Assembly: GCF_039727615.1 (NCBI RefSeq)
Contig: NZ_CP152474.1
Location: 1,860,001 to 1,924,000 of the forward strand
Reading direction: 5' to 3'
Length of the DNA: 64,000 nt
From: Leclercia sp. S52
GTDB lineage: Bacteria; Pseudomonadota; Gammaproteobacteria; Enterobacterales; Enterobacteriaceae
The position numbers were made by a program, and so were the translations under genes. Every line of letters starts with the position of its first letter. Position 1 is the stretch's first letter. Below are positions 22,206-30,323 of the stretch, piece after piece. The notes below the pieces were generated by a model. It was not told where the DNA came from. It ran no database searches and saw nothing but the letters and a program-made list of their open reading frames with translations.

Positions 22206-22613
22206 TTAGCTATTTGTATCAGACTGGTCATCCATCGGCTTGAATCGTCCGCGAAGGTACTTCTCAACGTATTCATCAATTTCTTTTAGCCTGACCTGGA
22301 AGATATCAATCATTTTATCTTGCTCAGTTTCAGGTAATTGTTTGAACAAATTGAGCATTACTCTTTGTTTTTCTGTAAGCCATTTATCTTCATCACCGCG
22401 CTCACCGAATAGCAGTTCGCCTGGTGAAGTGCCTAATATTCTGGCTAAAACCATTGCATCGTCAGCGCCAACGTTTCTCAAACCGGATTCGTAATTGGCG
22501 AGACGAGACGCAGCTGACCAACCGCATAACTTTGCAGCTTGGGCCTGGCTCAATCCCTTTTGAATGCGCAGCGTTCTAATACGCTCGCCGATCTGTTCTG
22601 CAATTGTCTTCAT
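22206..22613 (-). CDS. Prophage repressor, HTH_3/XRE family, no protease domain
   Basis: Immunity repressor by position (divergent from cro). The 135 residues begin with an XRE helix-turn-helix (LRIQKGLSQAQAAKLCGWSA then SRLANYESGLR). A short helical C-terminus follows, with no S24 peptidase Ala-Gly cleavage site or Ser/Lys dyad. Such short repressors are not self-cleaved by RecA, so induction would need another route, such as an antirepressor. Its likely targets are the TTCAC-N5-GTGAA sites. Confidence 0.85.
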   Translation of the reverse strand: MKTIAEQIGERIRTLRIQKGLSQAQAAKLCGWSAASRLANYESGLRNVGADDAMVLARILGTSPGELLFGERGDEDKWLTEKQRVMLNLFKQLPETEQDKMIDIFQVRLKEIDEYVEKYLRGRFKPMDDQSDTNS

Positions 22614-22624
22614 GATTCGATTTT

Positions 22625-22687
22625 ATCACGCATAGTGAATCTTTATCGATTCACGATTATGTTGACATGCAATTCACGATATGTGAA
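22625..22687. promoter_or_regulatory. Right operators and cro promoter
   Basis: Palindromes at 22625-22639 (ATCACGCATAGTGAA) and 22673-22687 (TTCACGATATGTGAA, perfect), with a half-site at 22650. The cro promoter has TTGACA at 22662-22667 and GAATAA about 17 bases on, so the second operator overlaps it and repressor binding would block it. Confidence 0.7.
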
Positions 22688-22715
22688 TAATGTTCACATC
22701 TTACAGGAGAGTCGG

Positions 22716-22928
22716 ATGAACCTAATTTCTCACTATCGCAAAAAAGCAAACATTTCCCAGCTGGCGCTTGCACAACAGATTGGTTGGAACCAACCACGTT
22801 TGGCGAACTACGAATCGAATCTGAGAACGCCAAGCCTGGAAGACTCCCGCCGTATCGTAGGCGCGTTGAATGCTCTGGGGGCGCGCTGTTCATTAGATGA
22901 GGTTTTCCCGCCACAAACAAATGGTTAA
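22716..22928 (+). CDS. Cro-like XRE regulator
   Basis: A 70-residue helix-turn-helix protein, MNLISHYRKKANISQLALAQ with QPRLANYESNLRTPSLEDS, preceded by ACAGGAGAG. It is the first rightward gene opposite the repressor, and its recognition helix resembles that of the repressor (RLANYES in both), consistent with shared operators. The Cro role is assigned from position and size. Confidence 0.85.
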   Translation: MNLISHYRKKANISQLALAQQIGWNQPRLANYESNLRTPSLEDSRRIVGALNALGARCSLDEVFPPQTNG

Positions 22929-22937
22929 GGAGTTCAA

Positions 22938-23492
22938 ATGCATGCGATCACTTATGAGCATGATAACCAAAAGGCTATCGCTCCGCTGAAAACTAAAAAT
23001 CAGTATGAACCACGCCGCAGAGACAACCTACGGCGCCAAGCGATCCTGACAGCCGTTCGTGAATGGGAGCTTACTCTGCCCGGCCAGGCGCAGGACGTTG
23101 TTACGCAGCTGGTGGCCGAGCAGTGGGCAAAAGAGGGCGGACGTGGGATCACTGTGAACAAACAGAACCTTTATCGCTACCTGAAAAACGAAACCAATTC
23201 CAGCAAGTACACGGCTTATGTCATGCAACTCGCGGACGCGATCAGCATGGCAATGCCGATTGAGATCGCCAGAAAACATGGCCTCCGTCAGGGTAAAACC
23301 GATATCGAGCTGGTGGCCGAAGCAATAAAAGAGACCGGAGAGCACCACCAGGCAAAGTTGCTAGGCCTGCCGAGCAAGAAGCAAGCGAAGGAGGGTTTTG
23401 AAAACCTTCTTGCCAATGCAGCACTACTACCGGGAGAACTGGCCGGCGTGGTGATTGCTCACCTGCAGGCTCTGGCTCCGCTATTTACGTAA
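22938..23492 (+). CDS. Phage early regulator in the cII position
   Basis: A 184-residue protein I cannot place in a named family. It lies directly after cro, where lambdoid phages carry cII. The middle (QNLYRYLKNETNSSKYTAYV) looks like a DNA-binding helical pair, and a Lys/Glu-rich helical region leads to LLANAALLPGELAGVVIAHL. Its stop codon lies within boundary repeat copy C. Confidence 0.55.
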   Translation: MHAITYEHDNQKAIAPLKTKNQYEPRRRDNLRRQAILTAVREWELTLPGQAQDVVTQLVAEQWAKEGGRGITVNKQNLYRYLKNETNSSKYTAYVMQLADAISMAMPIEIARKHGLRQGKTDIELVAEAIKETGEHHQAKLLGLPSKKQAKEGFENLLANAALLPGELAGVVIAHLQALAPLFT

Positions 23493-23512
23493 TCGAGTTT
23501 TGACCAATGACC
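23491..23512 (+). repeat. Boundary repeat copy C
   Basis: Plus-strand copy AATCGAGTTTTGACCAATGA then CC. The upstream gene's TAA stop overlaps its first two bases. The ATG inside opens a frame MTNKSSTAGER whose stop overlaps the next start as TAATG, so it could serve as a translational leader. Confidence 0.75.
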
Positions 23513-23541
23513 AATAAATCATCCACGGCAGGAGAGCGGTA

Positions 23542-24496
23542 ATGGCTGGAGACTGGATCAAGATGCGTGCTGATTTGCACACACACCCCAAAGTCGTCCG
23601 CATTGCGTCCGCTTTGGATGCGGACAGATTGCGCGTTGTCGGCGCACTACATGCGACATGGTGTCTGTTTGATGCCCATTCAGTAGATGGAGAGCTAGAA
23701 GGTTACTCCCCAAAAACTCTGAACGACATGATCGGATTTGAAGGTTTCGCGCAGGCTCTTATCACTGTCGGCTGGCTTGAATCGACTGATGTAAGTCTCT
23801 GTATGCCAAGATTTTCTGAGCATAACGGGCAGTCCGCAAAACGGCGTGCGCAGGAGGCAGACAGAAAACGAAATGTCCGCAAGATGTCCGCATCAGATGC
23901 AGACAAAAAGCGGACCAGAGAAGAGAAGAGAAGAGAAGATCTAAACCCCTCTCTTAACGAGGGCGCGAAAGAAAAATCGGAAGAGGGTCAGCCCCCAGCG
24001 GAGCCAACTGCAGCCCGATACCTTGAGGGTCTGGATGAGCCGATCGGTAAGTTCACCATGACCAGCGCCTGGCTACCATCCAGAGATTTTCGCCAGCGCG
24101 CGGCGATGTGGGGAATAGCTTTGCCTGACCCTGATTACCTTGCCACAGAGCTCGCTGAGTTCGCGTCGTACTGGGAGTCAGAGGGGAAGGTATTCACCCA
24201 GGTTCAGTGGGAGCAAAAATTCGCACGGCACATCGTGCTGGTGAGATCGAAAAAACAACCTGAAACCGGAGGTAAGGACAATGCAGGAGTTAGGGGAGAG
24301 CCTACAGCATCCAGGGCTGTTCAGCAGATTCAGTCAGCCCACGCAGAGTGGAGACGTCGCAATGGACTTGATGGCAACGGAAACGGCATGGCGCCTGTGG
24401 CAGGTCATGGGGGGAAATATTCTCGAACCGGTGGACGCAGAAGAATGGGGCGGAGCCGTCGGCGCTCTGGATCGCCCAGATAGGTTCGATGACTGA
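23542..24496 (+). CDS. Phage replication protein (O/DnaT-type) with a one-base frameshift near the end
   Basis: Replication initiation/loader protein in the lambda O position. The N-terminal winged-helix-like domain is MAGDWIKMRADLHTHPKVVR. A charged linker follows, with the low-complexity stretch REEKRREDL, then a DnaT-like primosome domain near 180-240 (FTMTSAWLPSRDFRQRAAMW). At G6 24409-24414 one extra G sends the frame to a basic tail ending at 24483. Without it the tail reads GGNILEPVDAEEWGG to 24496. The same correction repairs the overlapping P-like gene. Confidence 0.75.
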
Positions 24497-24953
24497 AAAG
24501 CAAATCAAGCTGGTCTGCCAGCAGTGCATGGAACGTTGTGCCGCTGGAAACACATGGCCGCCTGATCTCGCTGAGTTTGTATCGCTCGTTTCAGAGAGCG
24601 GCGCCAACCACTTCGGCCTGACGTCCGACAGTGTAATGGGTGAGTATCGCCGCTGGCGTAACGAGTCCTACCGGTACTCAGGTAGCGATAAGTATCCGTG
24701 GCCGCAGCCGGTGCTGTACCACATCTGCATTGAAATGCGCAGAACGGGCGTGGAGCGCCAGATGACAGAGGGGGAACTGAAAAAACTGGCAGAGAAGCTG
24801 TTAACAAAATGGAGCAAGCACGTCAGTAACGGCCTTTCGGTACCGCCGATACGTCGCCAGCTTGCAGCACCGCAACACCCGGCAGGGCCAACTCCGGCGC
24901 AGCTGCTGATGGAAGAGTACAAACGCCGAAAGGCGGCAGGTTTAACCAACTAA
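24281..24953 (+). CDS. Phage replication protein P family with a one-base frameshift
   Basis: Lambda P-type protein that brings the host DnaB helicase to the origin. It starts MQELGESLQHPGLFSRF after GGAGGTAAGGACA. Removing one G at 24409-24414 joins ETAWRLWQVMG to EIFSNRWTQKNGAEPSALWI and on to MTEKQIKLVCQQC, the classic N-terminal half of P. The C-terminal part includes WPPDLAEFV and YPWPQPVLYH. The corrected length is about 223 aa, close to lambda P. As written, only the last 154 residues are openly readable from an ATG at 24489. Confidence 0.8.
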
Positions 24954-24974
24954 ATCGAGTGATGACCAATGACC
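24953..24974 (+). repeat. Boundary repeat copy D
   Basis: Plus-strand copy AATCGAGTGATGACCAATGA then CC, with two changes against copy C. It overlaps the TAA of the P-like gene and supplies the ATG of the PerC-like gene, so it forms the exact junction between two genes. Confidence 0.75.
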
Positions 24975-25388
24975 AAACCATTAACCCAGAAAGACCAGGT
25001 GGCGATTTTCGTTCGCTACCAGCCGAACTGTGCTGTCGGCGACGTTTCCGAAGCGCTGGATATGTCAGGTGCAACAGCAGGCAAGCTGCTGCGCGAACTG
25101 AGTGATGATGGGGTGATAACACGCTCACGTAACAGCGTCCAGTACACCTATGCGGCGGTGCCGCATGCTGATATCCCGGATGTAATCCTTCCATGCATGG
25201 AGGAGAAAAGCGACCCGATCAAGATGCAGGCTGCTGAGCAGAAGGCAAAAGCGCTGGAAGAAAAAGGACTGTGGCGCCGCGCTGCAGCGGTTTATTCGGA
25301 CATGTTCGGCATTGCCTGCAGCTCTGTGGAGGTTGCCTGGATCGCCAAACGCCGTAAAGAGTGCCTGCGCCAGGCGGGGAGGGCCTGA
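24969..25388 (+). CDS. PerC-family transcriptional regulator
   Basis: The 139 residues combine an N-terminal winged helix (TQKDQVAIFVRYQPN, then TAGKLLRELSDDGVITRSR) with a C-terminal PerC-type motif (KAKALEEKGLWRRAAAVY, then RRKECLRQ). PerC-like proteins in phages and pathogenicity islands activate host or phage promoters; the target here is unknown. The start ATG lies inside boundary repeat copy D. Confidence 0.75.
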   Translation: MTKPLTQKDQVAIFVRYQPNCAVGDVSEALDMSGATAGKLLRELSDDGVITRSRNSVQYTYAAVPHADIPDVILPCMEEKSDPIKMQAAEQKAKALEEKGLWRRAAAVYSDMFGIACSSVEVAWIAKRRKECLRQAGRA

Positions 25389-25391
25389 CTG

Positions 25392-25652
25392 ATGCCAAGA
25401 CCAAAAACACACAGGGAACGCACCCTGTTCATCAGCTGGATTATCGAGATGGTGAAAAAGCATGGCCACGCTACGACCAATGATGTCGTCGCCATGTTCG
25501 GCCTGCACCGTACTACTGCCGAGAAATACATTCGGGCTGCCGTGAAGCAGGGCCATCTTATCCGCCACGGACGCTGCGGCGTCTTCCGCGACCAGCGGGC
25601 AGTTATTGACTTTGACATGGAGCGTTACACCAATCGTATGACGGCGAAATGA
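25392..25652 (+). CDS. Small winged-helix protein
   Basis: An 86-residue protein with a clear helix-turn-helix (HATTNDVVAMFGLHRTTAEK then YIRAAVKQGHLIR) and a basic N-terminus. It follows the PerC-like gene by three bases and shares the same general wHTH design. It is probably a DNA-binding regulator; no family name is assigned. Confidence 0.65.
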   Translation: MPRPKTHRERTLFISWIIEMVKKHGHATTNDVVAMFGLHRTTAEKYIRAAVKQGHLIRHGRCGVFRDQRAVIDFDMERYTNRMTAK

Positions 25653-25895
25653 AACTAAAGATTGAGAATTAACTATCACCAAGCCGCCCGGAAAGGATTT
25701 TTAGGGCGGCTATAAGCGAAGAGCGGACGTTCGCTAAATCTTGAAATCATCAGGAATGTGCGAAGGCACATAGATCTCCATGCTCGCTTCCAAAGTAGCG
25801 TTATCTACTCTCTAAAGAGAATATGCGGATTTGAGGGGTATTTACAGGTATTGCGATATAGTAATCAACGGGGCGCAGGCTAGTTTAATGGGATA

Positions 25896-25925
25896 ACAAA
25901 AAGGGCAGGAAATTCTGCCCTAAGT
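25896..25925. terminator. Bidirectional terminator between convergent genes
   Basis: AGGGCAG-GAAATT-CTGCCCT with A-rich and T-containing flanks lies in the 365-bp gap between the rightward early genes and the leftward nuclease gene. Nothing else recognisable lies in 25653-26017. Confidence 0.5.
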
Positions 25926-26017
25926 TAATATCCTTGAATTACTCGACTAGAAATCTTGTGCTGAATTTCTAATTTCAAACATTCGCGATAAACATTAGAC
26001 CGAGTCTGGAACAGTAA

Positions 26018-27631
26018 TTAAAAATTGGGGTTGATACGTGCTGATACCCCAGCATGCTCTTTTAAGAGGTAGAGAAGTCCACCTCCATCTATGAGTTCGA
26101 TTGGTTTGTCTTCGCAGAAACGATATGCATCTTTACCGTATTGACTTGTACACACCAGAATACCTTTGTTAGCACCTTCATTCATCATTGTTCCATAAAG
26201 ATCTCTTACAGAACTAACACCGACAGTGTCTTTATATCTTTTAGCCTGAATCACCACTTTGCCACCGAGTATCGGGCGTGTGTCGAATGCCACCGCATCA
26301 ACGCCACCGTCTTTTGTACCTCTGGTGAGTTTGGTATCTAGTCCCATTTGGGTGAAAAGATTTGATACTAATACCTCAAATTCTGACGGTGAAAGTTCCA
26401 TAAGGTTTGGTCGTGTTTCAAGGGCAGATAAAGCATCACCTTGTTCAATAAAGCGTTTATCAACCATGTTGAATTCGATAATAGGCTTTACTGCCTGAAG
26501 TTCATCTGGCCGCCCTGAAACTTGTGCACCTAAACTTCTAAGGCATGCACTCTTTTCGACCCTTTCGAGTTTTATTTGCATAAAATCGTCCTTGTAAGCA
26601 CGGGCAGATACTAATGTGACTTTAGTGTCATGCCCGCTTGTAGGATCGATCGTTTCGATTACACCGTTAAAAAGAACTGATGTTAAAGCAGATGCCTTGT
26701 CAGCTTCGAAAAGCTCATGCATTGTGCGGAGTGTGATCGCGGCGATTATGTTTTGATAGAGTTCTTTGATCTCGCCAATCTTTCGCGCCTTGGCATCAAT
26801 GGCATCTCTCGTTTTGACATATCTGTATTCCAACTCGCGCGGTACTATTGCAATATCAGGTAAGTTGTATTCAACCAACAACTCCTTACTGTCAGGTAAA
26901 TAGGCCAACCTAAAGGCTTGTGGGAAGCCGTTCTCAGGATATTCAGACCGTGTCAACACCATTTCGCAATATGCCAACACGCTGTCAGGATCGCAGTTGA
27001 GGTAGTCTTGCTCAAACAGGTCAACTTCGTCGTGCTGACTTTTTATTTCTTCGAGGTAAGCAGTTCTTCGGGCCTGATAATCAGCAACTAAAGCATCAAG
27101 CTCAACTTTCTGGCTTAAAAGTTTAATTGAATGATCTTCCTTACTTTTATTGAAAGATTCTTCTGCCTGCTGCAATTCTCGATAATATCTGTTCTTTACC
27201 CACGGGAAAATAGTCTTCCATGCAGCTGGAGCATGCACAACTTTTATCTCTGGCTCCGGGTCTGGTAAGAGATGCTTAGGTGTTTTGAAGTCTTCGAATT
27301 TTGGGTATTTTTTCAGCGCCGAAAAATCAATTGAATCATCAAATTCGAGAGTATGTTCCAGAAGTGTTGAAAGCGCGGAAATAGTCTCGTTCAGCTCAGC
27401 GTTAAGATCGGAAACTTCATCTTGACGTTCTTCCAAATACATGGCTTTTGCTAACTTATCAGCCTCCTTTTGCTCGCGAAGTCTCTGAGCATTATCACGT
27501 TTTATTTCGCGCTCTATTCGGCGAGCCTCGGCAAACTGATGGCGCTCTGCTCTCTTACGCTCACGCTCTGCTGCTGCTACGGCTCTGCCTGTAGCACGTA
27601 TAAAACCTTCAAATCCTGATCTCCGTCCCAT
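26018..27631 (-). CDS. Coiled-coil protein with a C-terminal Mrr-type endonuclease domain
   Basis: Probable DNA endonuclease carried as a lysogenic accessory gene. From the start MGRRSGFEGFIRATG (537 aa; a start 15 bases upstream is possible) it has a long Lys/Glu/Arg-rich coiled coil (near 20-90 and 150-210), a middle region of unknown fold, and a C-terminal Mrr_cat domain from about 413. The nuclease motif is D in KDGGVDAVAF plus QAK in VVIQAKRYKD, the Q-x-K variant of PD-(D/E)xK seen in Mrr-type type IV restriction enzymes. It is inverted against the surrounding early and late genes and more AT-rich, as expected for a moron expressed from the prophage. Defence is a reasonable inference, not shown. 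Confidence 0.8.
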   Translation of the reverse strand: MGRRSGFEGFIRATGRAVAAAERERKRAERHQFAEARRIEREIKRDNAQRLREQKEADKLAKAMYLEERQDEVSDLNAELNETISALSTLLEHTLEFDDSIDFSALKKYPKFEDFKTPKHLLPDPEPEIKVVHAPAAWKTIFPWVKNRYYRELQQAEESFNKSKEDHSIKLLSQKVELDALVADYQARRTAYLEEIKSQHDEVDLFEQDYLNCDPDSVLAYCEMVLTRSEYPENGFPQAFRLAYLPDSKELLVEYNLPDIAIVPRELEYRYVKTRDAIDAKARKIGEIKELYQNIIAAITLRTMHELFEADKASALTSVLFNGVIETIDPTSGHDTKVTLVSARAYKDDFMQIKLERVEKSACLRSLGAQVSGRPDELQAVKPIIEFNMVDKRFIEQGDALSALETRPNLMELSPSEFEVLVSNLFTQMGLDTKLTRGTKDGGVDAVAFDTRPILGGKVVIQAKRYKDTVGVSSVRDLYGTMMNEGANKGILVCTSQYGKDAYRFCEDKPIELIDGGGLLYLLKEHAGVSARINPNF

Positions 27632-27839
27632 CCCAATCCCCAACATAAAGTTCAGTTTGCAACAAGGGAAGTTGCCTCAAGCAACCGTCCATCTAATTAA
27701 CCTGTAATTAATCTACTTTATTAGCACCAACTCAATCTATAACATTTTAAAAAAGCAATTAGCCCACATCTCAAAATATGCAGGTTTGTTTTCGCTTATC
27801 CAATCAACGGAGTGCTGGTCATGATCACTAACTGATTGA

Positions 27840-28025
27840 GTGCTGTTTTATCAACGTCCGCTTCTGGCACAAAACGGAAGTTACTCTTCCCTTGTAAGCG
27901 GGACTCTGTTGGGGCGTATTGAACTTTACAGACTTAAACGAGCGCTTTGCACACAGTGCGGCAAGCGGGCTTATGCTCTCATTTTTCATAATTCTTATCG
28001 GCATTTTGTGTGCCTAAAGCATTGA
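27840..28025 (+). CDS. Doubtful small zinc-ribbon-like protein
   Basis: A 61-residue GTG frame whose C-terminal half has CTQCGKRAYALIFHNSYRH then FVCLKH, a C-x2-C...C pattern with histidines. No ribosome site is evident, and the true start may be a TTG further in. It lies just upstream of the SOS box of the DinI-like gene. Kept as a low-confidence candidate; the rest of 27632-28044 has no feature I can name. Confidence 0.3.
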   Translation: MLFYQRPLLAQNGSYSSLVSGTLLGRIELYRLKRALCTQCGKRAYALIFHNSYRHFVCLKH

Positions 28026-28044
28026 TCAAAACGGCCCATAGGTA

Positions 28045-28064
28045 TACTGTATATTCATACAGTT
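28045..28064 (+). promoter_or_regulatory. LexA (SOS) box upstream of the DinI-like gene
   Basis: TACTGTATATTCATACAGTT contains CTGT-N8-ACAG, a perfect match to the LexA core with strong AT-rich flanks. It lies 19 bp before the start codon, so the gene should be induced by DNA damage. Confidence 0.9.
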
Positions 28065-28082
28065 AATGCAGCGGAGGCTATT

Positions 28083-28283
28083 ATGAGAGTTGAGTTAAGC
28101 ATTGATAGAACTAAAGAACTTCCTAAGGGCGCTGTCCCGGCTCTGGAAAAAGAACTGTTAACACGACTGCAGGATCAGGTAGGCGATTGCACCCTGGTTA
28201 TACGACGAACAGGCTCAGATGGGTTAAGTGTTCTGGGCGGTGAAAAGGACGCGAAGAAGAAGGTAGAAAAGATCTTCCAGTAG
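28083..28283 (+). CDS. DinI-like SOS protein, C-terminus cut by an amber codon
   Basis: Phage DinI-family protein; E. coli DinI binds RecA filaments and modulates SOS and UmuD cleavage. The frame MRVELSIDRTKELPKGAVPA then SDGLSVLGGEKDAKKKVEKI matches the family, with a good ribosome site (GCGGAGG). It ends KIFQ at TAG 28281-28283. The next ten codons still read TWESADDWFY before TAA, the family's conserved C-terminus, where E. coli DinI has QETWESADDWF. So a Glu codon has apparently become TAG, removing an acidic tail important for RecA contact. No homopolymer is involved. Confidence 0.85.
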   Translation: MRVELSIDRTKELPKGAVPALEKELLTRLQDQVGDCTLVIRRTGSDGLSVLGGEKDAKKKVEKIFQ

Positions 28284-28357
28284 ACCTGGGAAAGCGCTGA
28301 CGACTGGTTTTATTAATTCAGCATGTAATTAGTTTCCTGGGTGGAAGGGGAGGTTTG

Positions 28358-28603
28358 GTGAAACAAAAAGAAGAATTTCCAAAAAAGGGTTATGTAGTCA
28401 TCAGATGTCACGATGGGGTTATCGTTGCACGACTGCACTCATTTCCTGAATGTGACCGTGCGCTGATGTACAGGCGAGGTGATGTGGTGTCGTTTACGCC
28501 GCTTCTGGATGATGAGATTGTAGGGTCGCCAACTCTCTTTACGCAGATGCTGGAGCGGGCAGGTTACCGTGTTTCGCTTAATTCTGTTAAACTCCCGTCA
28601 TAG
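28358..28603 (+). CDS. Small phage protein of unknown function
   Basis: An 81-residue product starting at GTG after GGGGAGG: MKQKEEFPKKGYVVIRCHDG. It has a mixed beta-rich pattern (VVSFTPLLDDEIVGSP) and no known motif. It follows the DinI-like gene and may share its SOS control. Confidence 0.55.
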   Translation: MKQKEEFPKKGYVVIRCHDGVIVARLHSFPECDRALMYRRGDVVSFTPLLDDEIVGSPTLFTQMLERAGYRVSLNSVKLPS

Positions 28604-28644
28604 GCCTGAACAACCTATACCTGCTGCGCCACTGGAGAGATACC

Positions 28645-28941
28645 ATGGCGCAAAAACCTTCCAAACAAGCACTTAAACTGGTTCCTTTCGGAATCAGCGA
28701 TTTCTTTTTTGCCTGCGCACTTACTGGTGACGGCATGAAGAAAACTAGCTTCATTCACACCCAGCTCACGACGAAAGAAGTGGACGAGCTCGAGGCCCGC
28801 TATCGCGCTAATGACGTGCGGACTGTGCGCAGCCTTGATTTCGATCTCATCCACTGGACGCTCACCGCTTATCTGCCCGAGGCAAACAGAGCCCCGCGTC
28901 AGGATAAGACCTTCCAGCAAAAGCTCTGGAGGGAAGCGTGA
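28645..28941 (+). CDS. Conserved-looking phage protein before rusA
   Basis: 98 residues, MAQKPSKQALKLVPFGISDF, with FFACALTGDGMKKTSFIHTQ and a C-terminal DFDLIHWTLTAYLPEANR. No family is recognised. It overlaps rusA by 4 nt (GTGA), so it belongs to the nin-like recombination block. Confidence 0.6.
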   Translation: MAQKPSKQALKLVPFGISDFFFACALTGDGMKKTSFIHTQLTTKEVDELEARYRANDVRTVRSLDFDLIHWTLTAYLPEANRAPRQDKTFQQKLWREA

Positions 28942-29294
28942 AGACATACAACATCACCCCGATGGGCAAGCCCAGAATGACCCGCGCCGATAAGTGGAAG
29001 AAACGCCCGGAGGTTCTTCGGTACCGCGCGTTCTGCGATCACGTTCGGCTGTTGGGCGTAGAGCTACCGGAAGCAGGCGCACACATTACGTTTATCCTTC
29101 CGATGCCCCAGAGCTGGAGCCAGAAGAAGCGCCAGGAGATGACGGGGAAACCTCACCAGCAGAAGCCCGACAAAGATAACCTGGAGAAAGCCCTGATGGA
29201 TGCCATCTATGCGGATGATGCCCATATCTGGGATTCTCGCGTTACGAAGCGTTGGGATGAAGAAGGGCAGATCACTATCGGGGAGATCGCCTGA
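28938..29294 (+). CDS. RusA-family Holliday junction resolvase
   Basis: Dimeric nuclease that resolves four-way junctions in phage recombination. The 118 residues start at GTG in the upstream gene's end. The family signature, aspartates in KPDKDNLEKALMDAIYADD (about residues 77-95), is intact and forms the metal site. It overlaps the next gene by one base. Confidence 0.9.
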   Translation: MKTYNITPMGKPRMTRADKWKKRPEVLRYRAFCDHVRLLGVELPEAGAHITFILPMPQSWSQKKRQEMTGKPHQQKPDKDNLEKALMDAIYADDAHIWDSRVTKRWDEEGQITIGEIA

Positions 29295-30310
29295 TGCGCG
29301 CATTGCTGAAACCTGTTATCGCCCGCGAACTGGGTGTTGTTCTGCTGAAACCCGGCAGCGAGCTGATGCCCATGTTCACTGCAGGGCGCGTGCTGGTGGA
29401 GAGCCAGCCTGCCAGTATGGCCAGCTTTGAGACCGGGCGGGTGCCTGATCTTCGCCAGCCGCTGGCGGCCAACCCGGCGCTGCGTCCGTTCTTCCTCCAC
29501 GAAAAGGTGATCACCGCTGCTGGTGGGCTGGCTGGCCTGGAATACTGGTTGCTGCGCCACGGCGGCGGCACCTGCCAGTACCAGCACAGCAATTACCACT
29601 ACCACGAACTGACGACCATGCGACACAAGCCCGGCGCAATCCGCCTCTGCGGTCACTGCGACAACCAGCTGCGCGAGCAATTCACCGAACGTCTGGCGGA
29701 GCTGGCGCGGCAGAACGTCATCGACTGGGTGCTGGACACTGCGCGGTCGGCGCTGGCGATCGAGAAGACCCGCGAGATATCCCTGCCTGAGTTGTGCTGG
29801 TGGGCTGTTCGTGTCGGCGTCACTGATGCGCTGCCTGAATCCGTTGCCCGTGAGGCATTGCGCCTGCCAGCGGAGACACAAACGTACCGCGAGAGCGAGA
29901 TAGTGCCGTCGGTACCGGCCACCAGCATCATCGCCGACAAGGCCCGCGCGCTACCTGAAGTTCGAGCCATTAAGCCAGTAGTGAGCGTACTTGTGGATCC
30001 CGAATCCCCTCAGACCCTGATGAAGCGGCCAAAGCGGACCCGCTGGGACAAACCCAAATATCTGGCATGGGTTAAGACGCAGCCCTGCGAGTGCTGCGGC
30101 AGACCGTCAGATGATCCACACCATCTAATCGGCTGGGGCCAGGGTGGCATGGGAACGAAGGCGCACGACAGTCTCGTGATCCCCCTGTGCCGCCAGCACC
30201 ATACCGAACTACATGACGATCCGGTGAAATTCGAGCGTAAGCACGGTACTCAGCCGGAAATGATAATCAGAGTGCTGGACCGGGCATTTGCGCTCGGCGT
30301 TCTGGCTTAA
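29294..30310 (+). CDS. DUF968 family, putative HNH-like recombination protein
   Basis: A 338-residue protein matching YdfU-type phage proteins of the nin region. The C-terminal third carries an HNH-like zinc site: CECCGRPSDDPHHLIGWGQG, then CRQHHTELH, where paired cysteines, HH and H residues could bind metal. The N-terminal part has CGHCDNQL. The activity is inferred from the motif only. Confidence 0.75.
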   Translation: MRALLKPVIARELGVVLLKPGSELMPMFTAGRVLVESQPASMASFETGRVPDLRQPLAANPALRPFFLHEKVITAAGGLAGLEYWLLRHGGGTCQYQHSNYHYHELTTMRHKPGAIRLCGHCDNQLREQFTERLAELARQNVIDWVLDTARSALAIEKTREISLPELCWWAVRVGVTDALPESVAREALRLPAETQTYRESEIVPSVPATSIIADKARALPEVRAIKPVVSVLVDPESPQTLMKRPKRTRWDKPKYLAWVKTQPCECCGRPSDDPHHLIGWGQGGMGTKAHDSLVIPLCRQHHTELHDDPVKFERKHGTQPEMIIRVLDRAFALGVLA

Positions 30311-30323
30311 GGAGCAGTACAGG

